In this document: positions 1 through 7,512 of the stretch, in pieces
How the letters are laid out: the number at the start of each line of letters is the position of its first letter
How positions within the stretch are numbered: position 1 is the first letter of the stretch
Assembly: GCA_017428265.1 (NCBI GenBank)
Contig: JAFRRD010000036.1
Coordinates: 33,224 to 97,223, forward strand
Direction of reading: 5' to 3'
Source: Lachnospiraceae bacterium
GTDB taxonomy: Bacteria; Bacillota; Clostridia; Lachnospirales; Lachnospiraceae
Length of the DNA: 64,000 nucleotides
Position numbers and translations under genes: made by a program
Notes under the pieces: model-generated
Seen by the model: the letters and a program-made list of their open reading frames with translations, nothing else
Told to the model about the DNA's origin: nothing
The model's database searches: none

Positions 1-630
1 CTCATCGCCTTCTTCCTGTCGTTCTATATCATTTCGGAAAAGAACAAGATCAAGGAAGGCATCAAGCAGCTGCTCGCGGCCATGATGACGAAAGAACGCT
101 ATAACAAAACGGCAGAGTTCGTCCGCAAATGCGACGTGATCCTGGAACAGTACGTGACGCACAACTTCCTGGACAGCCTGATCGTCGGCATCGCGAATGC
201 CATCTTCATGGCCTGCTGCGGCATGCCGTATATCGGTCTCATCTCGGTACTCATCGGACTGACGAACCTGATTCCGACTTTCGGGCCGATCGTCGGGGCC
301 GTGATCGGCGCCTTCCTGCTGGTTTTGGTCGAACCCTGGTACGCCCTGGCCTTCATCGTCTTTTCCATCGTGCTTCAGACCGCCGACGCCTATTACATCA
401 AGCCGAAACTCTTCGGCGATACGCTGGGCGTGTCCGGCCTGCTGATCCTTATCGGCATCATCGTCGGCAGCCGGATGTTCGGCATCATCGGCATCCTTCT
501 CGCGATCCCCGCGGTGGCGATCCTCGACATGGTCTATAAGGATTTCATCATCACAAGGCTGGAAGCGCGGAAGAAGGAGAGGGAAGAAGCGGCAAAGAAG
601 GCGGCGGAAGACCTGCCGAAGGAGTCCTGA
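1..630 (+). CDS. AI-2E family transporter (PerM-like), 3' part
   Basis: The reading frame is open from base 1, so this is the C-terminal 209 residues of a gene that begins outside the window. The fragment is almost all membrane segments. It carries the conserved stretch NLIPTFGPIVGA, followed by three further hydrophobic helices and a charged tail rich in Lys and Glu. That pattern fits the AI-2E/PerM (UPF0118) family of polytopic inner-membrane proteins, about 350-400 residues long. Members are variously reported as autoinducer-2 exporters, Na+/H+ antiporters or permeases of unknown substrate, so the family name should not be read as a function here. A terminator follows the stop codon. Upstream partners are not visible. 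Confidence 0.85.
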   Translation, partial: LIAFFLSFYIISEKNKIKEGIKQLLAAMMTKERYNKTAEFVRKCDVILEQYVTHNFLDSLIVGIANAIFMACCGMPYIGLISVLIGLTNLIPTFGPIVGAVIGAFLLVLVEPWYALAFIVFSIVLQTADAYYIKPKLFGDTLGVSGLLILIGIIVGSRMFGIIGILLAIPAVAILDMVYKDFIITRLEARKKEREEAAKKAAEDLPKES

Positions 631-650
631 AACAAAATAACGGTACAAAA

Positions 651-675
651 AAGACGGGCAGTGCCCGTCTTTTTC
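651..675. terminator. bidirectional rho-independent terminator
   Basis: A perfect 9-bp stem (651-659 with 663-671) has a 3-base loop, with a T-run on the plus side and an A-run before it. It lies between the convergent permease and dtxR-type genes and can serve both. Confidence 0.85.
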
Positions 676-688
676 TGTTCTGTATGTG

Positions 689-1069
689 TTATTTCGTGCT
701 GACGCCGTATTTCTCCATATGCGCCTTGACCGCATCGAAGGTCCTGTCGCTGATGTAGTGCTCGATGCGGCAGGCGTCTTCGACTGCCGTTTCTTCGTCA
801 ACGCCCAGGCCGATGAACAGGCGGGACAGGACGGTGTGGCGTTCGTAGATGTGCTTCGCCTTCGCTTCGCCGGCTTCGGTCAGGCAGATATAGCCGTTTC
901 CGTCGACCGTGATCATGCCTTCCTTTTTCAGGAGCCCGACGGCACGGCTGACCGAGGGCTTGGAAAAACCCATGGATTCGCCGACGTCGATCGCCCGGAC
1001 GGCAGAGGACTTCTGCGTCAGGACGTAGATCGTTTCAAGATACATTTCACCGGATTCCTGCATGGCCAT
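689..1069 (-). CDS. DtxR-family iron-dependent repressor
   Basis: This 126-residue regulator has a winged-helix N-terminus (helix-turn-helix about residues 25-50) and a metal-binding dimer domain. The primary metal site can be read by alignment to known members: Met9, Cys100, Glu103 and His104 correspond to Met10, Cys102, Glu105 and His106 of DtxR, the Fe(II) sensor. MntR has Asp and Glu where Met and Cys stand here. Glu12 and His78 match further conserved ligands. It has no SH3-like third domain, as in MntR-length proteins. The ATG at 1069 is chosen because an AAAGGCGG site precedes it; a longer frame to 1189 would run over the divergent promoter. It is divergent from feoAAB, whose control region has three palindromes, so it probably represses iron uptake when iron is plentiful. 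Confidence 0.88.
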   Translation of the reverse strand: MAMQESGEMYLETIYVLTQKSSAVRAIDVGESMGFSKPSVSRAVGLLKKEGMITVDGNGYICLTEAGEAKAKHIYERHTVLSRLFIGLGVDEETAVEDACRIEHYISDRTFDAVKAHMEKYGVSTK

Positions 1070-1174
1070 GGAACATAACCGCCTTTCATTCAGTGTTTTT
1101 ACCTTACAACATAAGCCGAAAGAAATCAAGACCCCGAAAACGCTGTTTTTCAGGCAAAAAAAATGAAAAAACGC

Positions 1175-1203
1175 TTGACAGGTTAGCATAGACTAACTAT
1201 ACT
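1175..1203 (+). promoter_or_regulatory. promoter of the feo operon
   Basis: TTGACA (1175-1180) and TATACT (1198-1203) are separated by exactly 17 bases. The whole spacer is occupied by operator O1, so a bound repressor would block RNA polymerase directly. Confidence 0.85.
1181..1198. promoter_or_regulatory. DtxR-type operator O1
   Basis: GGTTAG-N6-CTAACT, lying between the -35 and -10 hexamers of the feo promoter. The half-site GGTTAG is the one known from DtxR/IdeR iron boxes, but the spacing (6 bases) is wider than in the classic 19-bp box. Confidence 0.75.
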
Positions 1204-1212
1204 GTCGGCAGA

Positions 1213-1230
1213 GGTTAGCGAATGCTAACC
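1213..1230. promoter_or_regulatory. DtxR-type operator O2
   Basis: A perfect palindrome GGTTAGC-GAAT-GCTAACC just downstream of the expected feo transcription start. It has the same GGTTAG-N6-CTAACC layout as O1 and O3. Confidence 0.78.
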
Positions 1231-1290
1231 CAATAAGGCAACGCAATCGTCCCGAAGCCCCGGAAAGGCGAGGGAAAAGGAGGAACAGCA

Positions 1291-1503
1291 ATGCTTCCGC
1301 TGGGATTTGCAGACATGAACCAGGATCTGATCATCAGGAAGGTGAGCGGCTCGCCGGAGGTGAAGAAGCATCTGGAAAATCTGGGCTTCGTCCCCGGGCA
1401 CGCCGTCATGATCCTGAACAGGGTCGCCGGGAACCTGATCGTGAAGGTCAAGGAATCACGCATCGCCATCAACGAAGAGATGGCGCGCAAGATCATGGTA
1501 TAA
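1291..1503 (+). CDS. feoA: FeoA family protein (first copy)
   Basis: A 70-residue SH3-like FeoA protein with the typical core: a Gly-Ser turn, a LxxLGFVPG loop, then VxGNLIVKVKESRIAI and a closing strand. FeoA proteins are small cytosolic partners of FeoB needed for ferrous iron uptake; their exact biochemical role is unsettled. The start is fixed by a perfect AAGGAGG at 1277-1283. This is the first gene of an apparent four-gene feo transcript and is followed after 21 bases by a second FeoA. The two copies are divergent in sequence, so they are unlikely to be a recent duplication. Confidence 0.9.
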   Translation: MLPLGFADMNQDLIIRKVSGSPEVKKHLENLGFVPGHAVMILNRVAGNLIVKVKESRIAINEEMARKIMV

Positions 1504-1524
1504 AGGAAGGAGAAAAGGGAAACA

Positions 1525-1746
1525 ATGAAAACGCTGCGTGACGTCGCCGTAGGCAATACGGCAAAGGTCAGAAAGCTGCACGGTGAAGGCGCGGTCAAGC
1601 GCCGCATCATGGACATGGGGATCACCAAGGGCATTTCCGTCTATGTGAGAAAGGTCGCGCCGCTCGGCGATCCGCTGGAGCTGACCGTGAGAGGCTATGA
1701 AATGAGCCTCCGCAAGGCTGACGCGGAAATGATCGAGGTCGAATAA
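1525..1746 (+). CDS. feoA: FeoA family protein (second copy)
   Basis: A 73-residue FeoA domain protein. It shows the conserved RRIMDMGITKG turn, a VRKVAPLGDPLELTVRGYEMSLRK core (two strands around a PLGDP loop) and a terminal strand ending in IEVE. It lies 21 bases after the first feoA with its own AAGGAGA site, and 68 bases before feoB. Tandem feoA genes before feoB are common in Clostridia and probably give two FeoB regulatory partners. The gap to feoB contains operator O3, so feoB may also have its own iron-controlled start. Confidence 0.92.
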   Translation: MKTLRDVAVGNTAKVRKLHGEGAVKRRIMDMGITKGISVYVRKVAPLGDPLELTVRGYEMSLRKADAEMIEVE

Positions 1747-1769
1747 AAAGCATATTTTTTTGAAACGGC

Positions 1770-1787
1770 GGTTAGCCATAACTAACC
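1770..1787. promoter_or_regulatory. DtxR-type operator O3 before feoB
   Basis: GGTTAG-N6-CTAACC directly upstream of the feoB ribosome site (AAAGGA at 1802). Same half-sites and spacing as O1 and O2. It suggests a second point of repression inside the operon, or a roadblock to transcription coming from the upstream promoter. Confidence 0.72.
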
Positions 1788-1814
1788 AAATGCACAAACA
1801 GAAAGGATCCTGCC

Positions 1815-4097
1815 ATGGATATTCGCATCGCCCTTGCGGGCAACCCCAACAGCGGCAAAACGACGCTGTTCAACGCACTGACCGGGTCGAACCAGTTCGT
1901 CGGCAACTGGCCCGGTGTCACCGTTGAGAAAAAAGAAGGCAAACTGAAAAAGAACACGTCGGTCACGGTCACCGACCTTCCCGGCATTTATTCGCTTTCC
2001 CCCTATACGCTGGAGGAAGTGGTGGCCAGAAACTATCTGATCGGTGAACGCCCCGACGTGATCCTGAACATCGTCGACGCGACGAACCTGGAGCGCAACC
2101 TCTACCTGACGACCCAGCTGACCGAGCTCGGCATCCCGGTGGTCATGGCCCTCAACATGATCGATATCGTCCGCAAGAACGGCGACAAGCTGAACTCGGC
2201 GGAACTGTCGAAGCGTCTGGGCATCCCGGTCGTGGAGATCTCCGCGCTGAAGGGCGACGGGGTCAGTGAAGTCGCCGACGAAGCCGTGAAAGCGGCGCAG
2301 AAGAAGGCATCCGCCCCGGCCCATACCTTCAACGGCATCGTCGAGCATGCCCTCGCGCACATCGAAGAGGCGGCCGTCCACGGCATGCCCGAAGAGCAGC
2401 AGCGCTGGTACGCCGTCAAGCTCTTCGAACGCGATGAGAAAGCGATCGAAGCCCTGAACCTGCCGAAGGAGACCCTGGACCATATCGAGAAGGACATCGA
2501 AGCGGCGGAGAAGGAGATGGACGACGATGCGGAAGCGATCATCACCAACGAACGCTATGTCTACATCGCCGAGCTGATCAAGGGAATCTATGTCAAAAAG
2601 AGTGACACGAAGCTCAGCGCCTCCGATAAGATCGACAAGATCGTGACCAACCGCATCCTGGCCCTGCCGATCTTTGCCCTCGTGATGTTCCTGGTCTATG
2701 CACTCGCCATGGGCAAGCCCATCGGCGACGGCGGCATTTCCATCGGTACCTTCCTGACCGACTGGGCTAACGACGTGCTCGGTGAAGCCTGGCTGAAAGA
2801 AGGCTCGCGTGCCCTTCTGGAAGGCTGGGGCGCGGCCCCTTGGCTGGTCGGCCTGATCTCCGACGGTATCATTGCCGGCGTCGGCGCCGTGCTCGGCTTC
2901 GTCCCGCAGATGCTCGTCCTCTTCCTGATGCTCTGCATTCTTGAAGACATCGGCTACATGGCCCGTATCGCCTTCATCATGGACCGGATCTTCCGCCGCT
3001 TCGGCCTGTCCGGCAAGAGCTTCATCCCGATGCTGGTCGCGACCGGCTGCGGCATCCCCGGCATCATGGCTTCCCGTACCATTGAAAATGAACGTGACCG
3101 CCGCATGACGATCACGACCACGACCTTCATGCCCTGCGGCGCGAAGCTGCCCATCATCGGGCTGATCGCCGGCGCCCTGTTCGGCGAGAGCACGTGGGTA
3201 GCCGTTTCGGCCTATTTCATCGGTATCGCCGCGATCATCATTTCCGGCATCATGCTGAAGAAGACCAAGCGCTTTGCCGGCGATCCCGCACCGTTCGTCA
3301 TGGAACTGCCGGCCTACCACGTCCCGTCGCTCACCAACGTCCTGCGCGGCACCTGGGAGCGCGGCTGGTCCTTCATCAAGCGTGCCGGCACCGTCATCGT
3401 GCTGAGCTCGATCATCATCTGGTTCCTGTCCGGCTTCGGCTGGGTCAACAAACAGTTCGGCATGGTCGATGAACTGTATGCCGATGAAGAACTGGTCGAT
3501 GACGCTTATGTGACCGAGGTCGCTCAGCGCATGGGCATTCCGGAAGACGAAGTTGAACCGATGGACGATTCGATCCTGGCCCGCGTGGCACAACCCGTGT
3601 CCGTCGTCTTCCGGCCGCTCGGCTTCGGCGACTGGAAGCCCACCGTTGCGACCGTGACCGGCCTTGTTGCCAAGGAAGAAGTCGTCGGCACCTTCGGCGT
3701 CCTGTACAATTATGACGATCAGGAAGGTGAAGTGGAACTGGAAGAAAACGGCGACCAGATCTGGGACAATGTGCGCGCCGACTTCGAAGATTTTTCCGGC
3801 GGCCATGCGCAGCTTGCGGCCTACAGCTTCATGATCTTCAACCTGCTCTGCGCACCTTGCTTTGCAGCCATGGGTGCCATCAAGCGGGAAATGAACAGCC
3901 CGAAGTGGACGCTGTTCGCGATCGGCTATCAGTGCGGCTTTGCGTATGTGATCGCTCTGATCGTCTGGCAGCTCGGCCGGATCTTTGCAGGCAATGCCAA
4001 TGTGATCGGCATCGTCATCGTCGCGGCCCTTCTGGCAGCGCTCCTGTGGCAGCTGTTCAAGCCTTATCAGGAAGCGCAGAAACTGACCGTTAAATAA
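1815..4097 (+). CDS. feoB: ferrous iron transporter FeoB
   Basis: A 760-residue Fe(II) transporter of the inner membrane. The N-terminal G domain shows G1 GNPNSGKT at 9-16, G3 DLPG at 54-57 and G4 NMID at 114-117. A helical spacer runs to about residue 285, and then the membrane part includes two gate-like repeats around GCGIPGIMASR and LLCAPCFAAMGAIKREM. An acidic loop of about 100 residues (VDELYADEELVDDAY onward) separates late helices. Length and domain order are normal for the family. GTP binding and hydrolysis drive or gate Fe2+ import; in an anaerobe Fe2+ is the main available form. It stands downstream of two feoA genes and operator O3, and is followed by a small Cys-rich membrane gene. 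Confidence 0.97.
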   Translation: MDIRIALAGNPNSGKTTLFNALTGSNQFVGNWPGVTVEKKEGKLKKNTSVTVTDLPGIYSLSPYTLEEVVARNYLIGERPDVILNIVDATNLERNLYLTTQLTELGIPVVMALNMIDIVRKNGDKLNSAELSKRLGIPVVEISALKGDGVSEVADEAVKAAQKKASAPAHTFNGIVEHALAHIEEAAVHGMPEEQQRWYAVKLFERDEKAIEALNLPKETLDHIEKDIEAAEKEMDDDAEAIITNERYVYIAELIKGIYVKKSDTKLSASDKIDKIVTNRILALPIFALVMFLVYALAMGKPIGDGGISIGTFLTDWANDVLGEAWLKEGSRALLEGWGAAPWLVGLISDGIIAGVGAVLGFVPQMLVLFLMLCILEDIGYMARIAFIMDRIFRRFGLSGKSFIPMLVATGCGIPGIMASRTIENERDRRMTITTTTFMPCGAKLPIIGLIAGALFGESTWVAVSAYFIGIAAIIISGIMLKKTKRFAGDPAPFVMELPAYHVPSLTNVLRGTWERGWSFIKRAGTVIVLSSIIIWFLSGFGWVNKQFGMVDELYADEELVDDAYVTEVAQRMGIPEDEVEPMDDSILARVAQPVSVVFRPLGFGDWKPTVATVTGLVAKEEVVGTFGVLYNYDDQEGEVELEENGDQIWDNVRADFEDFSGGHAQLAAYSFMIFNLLCAPCFAAMGAIKREMNSPKWTLFAIGYQCGFAYVIALIVWQLGRIFAGNANVIGIVIVAALLAALLWQLFKPYQEAQKLTVK

Positions 4098-4125
4098 TGC
4101 TCCCTGCATAAGCCATAATCATAAA

Positions 4126-4162
4126 GCGGTGCCGAAGGGCTTCACCGACCCTTCGGTACCGC
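4126..4162 (+). repeat. intercistronic stem-loop after feoB
   Basis: Arms 4126-4139 and 4149-4162 form a 14-bp stem with one G-U pair and a 9-base loop. No T-run follows, so it is not a standard terminator. It probably marks mRNA processing or stabilises the feoB message relative to the next gene. Confidence 0.6.
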
Positions 4163-4188
4163 GCCTCAACGGAAAAGGAGGTGCCGGC

Positions 4189-4392
4189 ATGCTTGACTGG
4201 CTCGGTACAAATCTGATCAATATCGTGCTGATCCTGGCGGTCACCCTTATCGTGTTCCTGATCGTCCGCGGTATGGTCCGGGACAAAAAAGCGGGGAGGA
4301 CTTCCTGCGGCTCCTGCAGCAGCGCCTGCGGAAGCGGCTGTGCAGGCTGCCCGATGGCAGGATACTGCCACGGCGGCACGAAAAAGAAATAA
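4189..4392 (+). CDS. FeoB-associated Cys-rich membrane protein
   Basis: A 67-residue protein with one membrane helix (about residues 8-28) followed by a basic stretch and a cytosolic tail with seven cysteines (CGSCSSACGSGCAGCPMAGYC). This layout matches the small Cys-rich proteins encoded after feoB in many Clostridia (the FeoB-associated Cys-rich family). The tail is suited to binding iron, perhaps receiving Fe2+ from FeoB, but that is inference. The ATG at 4189 is chosen over an in-frame GTG at 4129 because AAGGAGG sits just before it and the GTG lies inside the stem-loop. It is the last gene of the feo operon. Confidence 0.85.
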   Translation: MLDWLGTNLINIVLILAVTLIVFLIVRGMVRDKKAGRTSCGSCSSACGSGCAGCPMAGYCHGGTKKK

Positions 4393-4418
4393 TCTCCGGA
4401 CGGTAGAAATTTTTACGT

Positions 4419-4452
4419 AAAAAGGCAGCGCAGCCGGGAACGGCGCGCTGCC
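4419..4452 (-). terminator. rho-independent terminator for the ferredoxin operon
   Basis: An 8-bp outer stem (4424-4431 with 4445-4452) with an inner GCC/GGC extension. On the minus strand it is followed by five Ts (4419-4423). It mainly serves the minus-strand genes; the plus side lacks a clear T-run. Confidence 0.75.
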
Positions 4453-4484
4453 TTGCTATATCGCGAAAGAATGTGTTTTGCGCT

Positions 4485-5306
4485 TTACAGGAAGAATTCC
4501 GGCTCGGCACGCCGTGCATAACCGAGTTCCAGTTCGGTGCGGTGGTAAATGTATCCGGGATCGTCGAAGTAGCGCGCTCCCGTCGGACATCCTTTTTCGC
4601 AGGCGCCGCATTTGATGCAGATGCCGGTGAACTGTGTAATATCGGCGGGATCGATCGAACCCATGGGGCAGACCGCGGCGCAGTGCCCGCAGCGGATGCA
4701 TTTTTCGGGATCGACCTTCGGCTTAACCTTCAGAATATTGACGGGCGTGCCGGCGCGGTCGCGCGGCGTATAGTAGGGACGGATCGGATCGCAGCCCTTG
4801 ACATCGACCGGATGGGGGAGATGGTCGGCACCGCAGATGAGGTACTTGTTCATCGCACCCATGGCGAAGATGTCGGCAAGGCGCAGGTCCTCGTCATCCG
4901 GCCGTCCGGCAGCCAGGACGCGGGAGAAGGAATGCTCGCCGATGAAAGCGGCCGCGGCGAAGGTCCGGAAGCCGTTTGCTTCCAGAATGTTCCGCAGCTC
5001 GATGAGGCCGTCGTCGTAGTTGCGGTTGCCGTACAGGACGACCGGGACGGCAGGTGTGCCGTCGGCTTTCACCGTCGCAAGGAACTTCAGCAGGACGTTC
5101 GGTACGCGCCCGGCATAGACCGGAACGCCGAAAACAACGATCTCGTCAGGACGGATCGCCGGCGCCTTTTCGCGGCCCGCAGGCAGCGTGAAATCAGTGT
5201 CGGCGCGCTTAAAAAGGCCGCGCTCCGCCATTTTGTCGGCGATCCGTGTAACAATCGTTTTCGTCGTGCCCGTGGCACTGAAATACATGGCTCTCATAAC
5301 AGTCAT
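4485..5306 (-). CDS. EFR1-type flavodoxin/ferredoxin fusion protein
   Basis: A 273-residue iron-sulfur flavoprotein. The N-terminus is a flavodoxin-like domain with the FMN phosphate loop SATGTTKT (10-17) and a VVFGVPVYAGRVP strand-loop. The C-terminus carries two 4Fe-4S motifs, CIRCGHCAAVCP (from residue 203) and CIKCGACEKGCP (from 230). This fits the EFR1 family common in gut Clostridia and suggests electron transfer from ferredoxin-type clusters to FMN; the partner is unknown. The start at 5306 follows AAAGGAG. A longer frame would run into the upstream gene, which ends 19 bases away, so the two probably share a transcript. Confidence 0.85.
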   Translation of the reverse strand: MTVMRAMYFSATGTTKTIVTRIADKMAERGLFKRADTDFTLPAGREKAPAIRPDEIVVFGVPVYAGRVPNVLLKFLATVKADGTPAVPVVLYGNRNYDDGLIELRNILEANGFRTFAAAAFIGEHSFSRVLAAGRPDDEDLRLADIFAMGAMNKYLICGADHLPHPVDVKGCDPIRPYYTPRDRAGTPVNILKVKPKVDPEKCIRCGHCAAVCPMGSIDPADITQFTGICIKCGACEKGCPTGARYFDDPGYIYHRTELELGYARRAEPEFFL

Positions 5307-5325
5307 ATCAGTCTCCTTTCGGATA

Positions 5326-5868
5326 TCAGGCCTTATCCGCTTTCTTACGGAAAAGGACGAATTTTTCCAGGGGGAAAAGAACGGCCATCTGCAGCAGCCC
5401 GGCGGCCATCGCAGCGATCGTCCGGGCAAATGAGGCAAGCGAAGTCGGGGCAAGACGGCCGTTGATGAAGCCCTGCAGCCAGGTGGAAAAAAGGATCAGC
5501 GCCGCCAGGATCACAAGATAGGCGGCGAGGCCGGCGCGGGTGCCCTGACCGCGGAACGTGGCCTTCATGTTGACGAAATAGCCGTAGATGTTCGCAATGA
5601 AATTCGAGAGAAAAAACGGCAGGACATAGCCCCAGGTCACGACGCCGCCGATAACGTATTCCGAAGGGCCGTCGAAGAGAACGGCAGGATCGAAGACCGG
5701 CTGCAGAAAGCGGGGAAGCGGCGAGGTAAGGCTGTCAAAAAACAGCGGGAGCAGATTGGCAAGCAGCAGCTGTAGCAGCGAGATGCTGAGACTGACCAGA
5801 TTGAATTTGACAAACTGCCACAGGGCATTGTCACCGAAACGCGAATCGATCTTTTTCAAAAAACCCAT
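5326..5868 (-). CDS. GtrA-like membrane protein
   Basis: A 180-residue protein with four membrane helices. The first helix follows the family-typical LWQFVKFNLVSLSISLLQLLL, and the later segment FLSNFIANIYGYFVNMKATF is the usual second conserved block. GtrA proteins are thought to move polyprenyl-linked sugars or to help glycosyl transfer to surface polymers. No glycosyltransferase stands next to it here. The ATG at 5868 is preferred to one at 5889: the sequence GAGGAGAG lies between them at normal ribosome-site distance, and a TATAAT box only a dozen bases above 5889 leaves no room for a leader. Cotranscribed with the ferredoxin fusion downstream. Confidence 0.82.
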   Translation of the reverse strand: MGFLKKIDSRFGDNALWQFVKFNLVSLSISLLQLLLANLLPLFFDSLTSPLPRFLQPVFDPAVLFDGPSEYVIGGVVTWGYVLPFFLSNFIANIYGYFVNMKATFRGQGTRAGLAAYLVILAALILFSTWLQGFINGRLAPTSLASFARTIAAMAAGLLQMAVLFPLEKFVLFRKKADKA

Positions 5869-5901
5869 GACCGTGCGCTCTCTCCTCATAAAACTATATA
5901 C

Positions 5902-5930
5902 ATTATAGCACTTTTCGGCGGGGTTTGCCT
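5902..5930 (-). promoter_or_regulatory. promoter of the GtrA/ferredoxin operon (weak -35)
   Basis: A perfect minus-strand TATAAT (5902-5907) lies about 30 bases above the chosen start. The -35 region is poor, so only the -10 is convincing. Confidence 0.45.
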
Positions 5931-5998
5931 CATGTTTTTTTTGATGCCGGCGTGTTTCCTGCGCGGCGTTTTAAGCAGACGGGGGAGGCGGTTTAGGC

Positions 5999-6027
5999 TT
6001 GCGGAAAAGCAATGCCTGTATTATAAT
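5999..6027 (+). promoter_or_regulatory. promoter of the miaB-mutS operon
   Basis: TTGCGG (5999-6004), a 17-base spacer, and TATAAT (6022-6027), 50 bases before the miaB start. Confidence 0.65.
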
Positions 6028-6076
6028 CAATCCAAATGCACTGTGATCGGACAGTGCGGAAACAGAAGGAGACCGC

Positions 6077-7468
6077 ATGCTTTCGGAAGAGAGGATCGCC
6101 CTGGAAGAACTGAGAAAGACCGTACGGGAAGAGACGGAGCGCCGCGGGCGTCCGCTCAGTGCCTGTGTGGTCACTTTCGGCTGCCAGATGAACGAACGGG
6201 ACTCCGAAAAACTGCGGGGCATCCTGCTTGCGGCGGGTTTTGAAGCCTCGGACAGTGAAGAAGCGGACGTGGTCATTTTCAACACCTGCACGGTACGCGA
6301 GAACGCGAACACGCGCCTCTACGGCCATCTGGGGCACTTAAACAGTATGAAGCGCGAGCATCCGGACAAGATCATCGGGATCTGCGGCTGCATGATGCAG
6401 GAAAAAGACGAGGTCGAGAAGATCCGGACGAAATACCGCTTCGTGGACATCGTCTTCGGCACCTACAACATCTACCGTCTGGCGGCGGTCCTGAACGAGC
6501 GGATGATGAGCGGAAAGCGCATCATCGAGGTCTGGGACAAAGAGCGAGGCATCGTCGAAGACCTGCCGGTCAAACGGGATGTCAAGTGGAAGTCCGGCGT
6601 CAATATCATGTTCGGCTGCAACAATTTCTGCTCCTACTGCATCGTGCCCTACGTGCGCGGGCGGGAGCGGAGCCGCGAGCCGAAGGACATCCTCCGCGAG
6701 GTCGAAAGCCTGGCGAAGGACGGCGTGATCGAGGTCATGCTGCTCGGCCAGAACGTCAATTCCTACGGGAAGACGCTTGCGGAGCCGATGAGCTTTGCCG
6801 CACTGCTGGATGAAGTCTGCAAAGTCCCCGGCATCGAACGGGTGCGCTTCATGACCTCGCATCCGAAGGACCTCTCGGACGAGCTGATCGATGTGATGGC
6901 GCGGAATCCGAAGGTCTGCCGTCACCTGCATCTGCCGCTGCAGAGCGGCTCGAGCCGCATATTAAAGGCGATGAACCGCCGGTATGACAGGGAGGGGTAT
7001 CTGGCCCTCACGGAACGCATCCGCGCGGCCATGCCGGACATTTCCCTGACGACGGATATCATCGTCGGCTTCCCCGGCGAGACGGAAGAGGACTTTGAGG
7101 AAACGCTGGATGTCGTGCGGCAGGTCCGCTTTGACAGCGCGTTCACCTTCATTTACAGCCCGCGGACAGGGACGCCGGCGGCTGCAATGCCCGACCAGGT
7201 GCCGCAGGAGGTCATCAAGGACCGCTTCGCGAGGCTCCTGGACCTCGTGCAGACGATCGGCTCGGTGCAGAGCCTCCGCGACGTCGGCAGGACGCTGCCG
7301 GCCCTTGTCGAAAGCGTTGACCCGGAAACGCCCGGGCGCGTTACTGGGCGGCTCGGGAACAACGTCTGCGTACATTTTGAAGGCGATGAGAGCCTGCTCG
7401 GCACGATCGTGAATGTGCGGCTGGACAAGGCCCACGGATTCTACTATATCGGAACGGCTGTTGACTGA
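6077..7468 (+). CDS. miaB: tRNA-2-methylthio-N6-dimethylallyladenosine synthase MiaB
   Basis: A 463-residue radical-SAM methylthiotransferase. The N-terminal UPF0004 domain supplies cysteines 36 (GCQMN), 71 (NTCTVR) and 105 (CGC) for the auxiliary 4Fe-4S cluster. The radical-SAM motif is C181-x3-C185-x2-C188 (CNNFCSYC). A TRAM RNA-binding domain closes the protein. It adds the methylthio group to i6A37 in tRNAs reading U-starting codons. The i6A precursor is made by MiaA, which is encoded at the far end of the same gene cluster, so both steps of ms2i6A formation are here. Start chosen from AGGAG ten bases upstream; the length is normal. Confidence 0.96.
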   Translation: MLSEERIALEELRKTVREETERRGRPLSACVVTFGCQMNERDSEKLRGILLAAGFEASDSEEADVVIFNTCTVRENANTRLYGHLGHLNSMKREHPDKIIGICGCMMQEKDEVEKIRTKYRFVDIVFGTYNIYRLAAVLNERMMSGKRIIEVWDKERGIVEDLPVKRDVKWKSGVNIMFGCNNFCSYCIVPYVRGRERSREPKDILREVESLAKDGVIEVMLLGQNVNSYGKTLAEPMSFAALLDEVCKVPGIERVRFMTSHPKDLSDELIDVMARNPKVCRHLHLPLQSGSSRILKAMNRRYDREGYLALTERIRAAMPDISLTTDIIVGFPGETEEDFEETLDVVRQVRFDSAFTFIYSPRTGTPAAAMPDQVPQEVIKDRFARLLDLVQTIGSVQSLRDVGRTLPALVESVDPETPGRVTGRLGNNVCVHFEGDESLLGTIVNVRLDKAHGFYYIGTAVD

Positions 7469-7512
7469 AACCGCGGCTGCGCCGTGACCTTAAACGGAAA
7501 GAGGAACAACAC

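Noticed and set aside
1782-4109. A 775-codon open frame on the minus strand opposite feoB
   Set aside because: It mirrors feoB exactly and arises from strong third-position C/G bias, which removes stops from the antisense frame. No family likeness in its translation.
4129-4191. GTG start giving an 87-residue Cys-rich protein
   Set aside because: The GTG lies in a stem-loop without ribosome site, while the ATG at 4189 has AAGGAGG.
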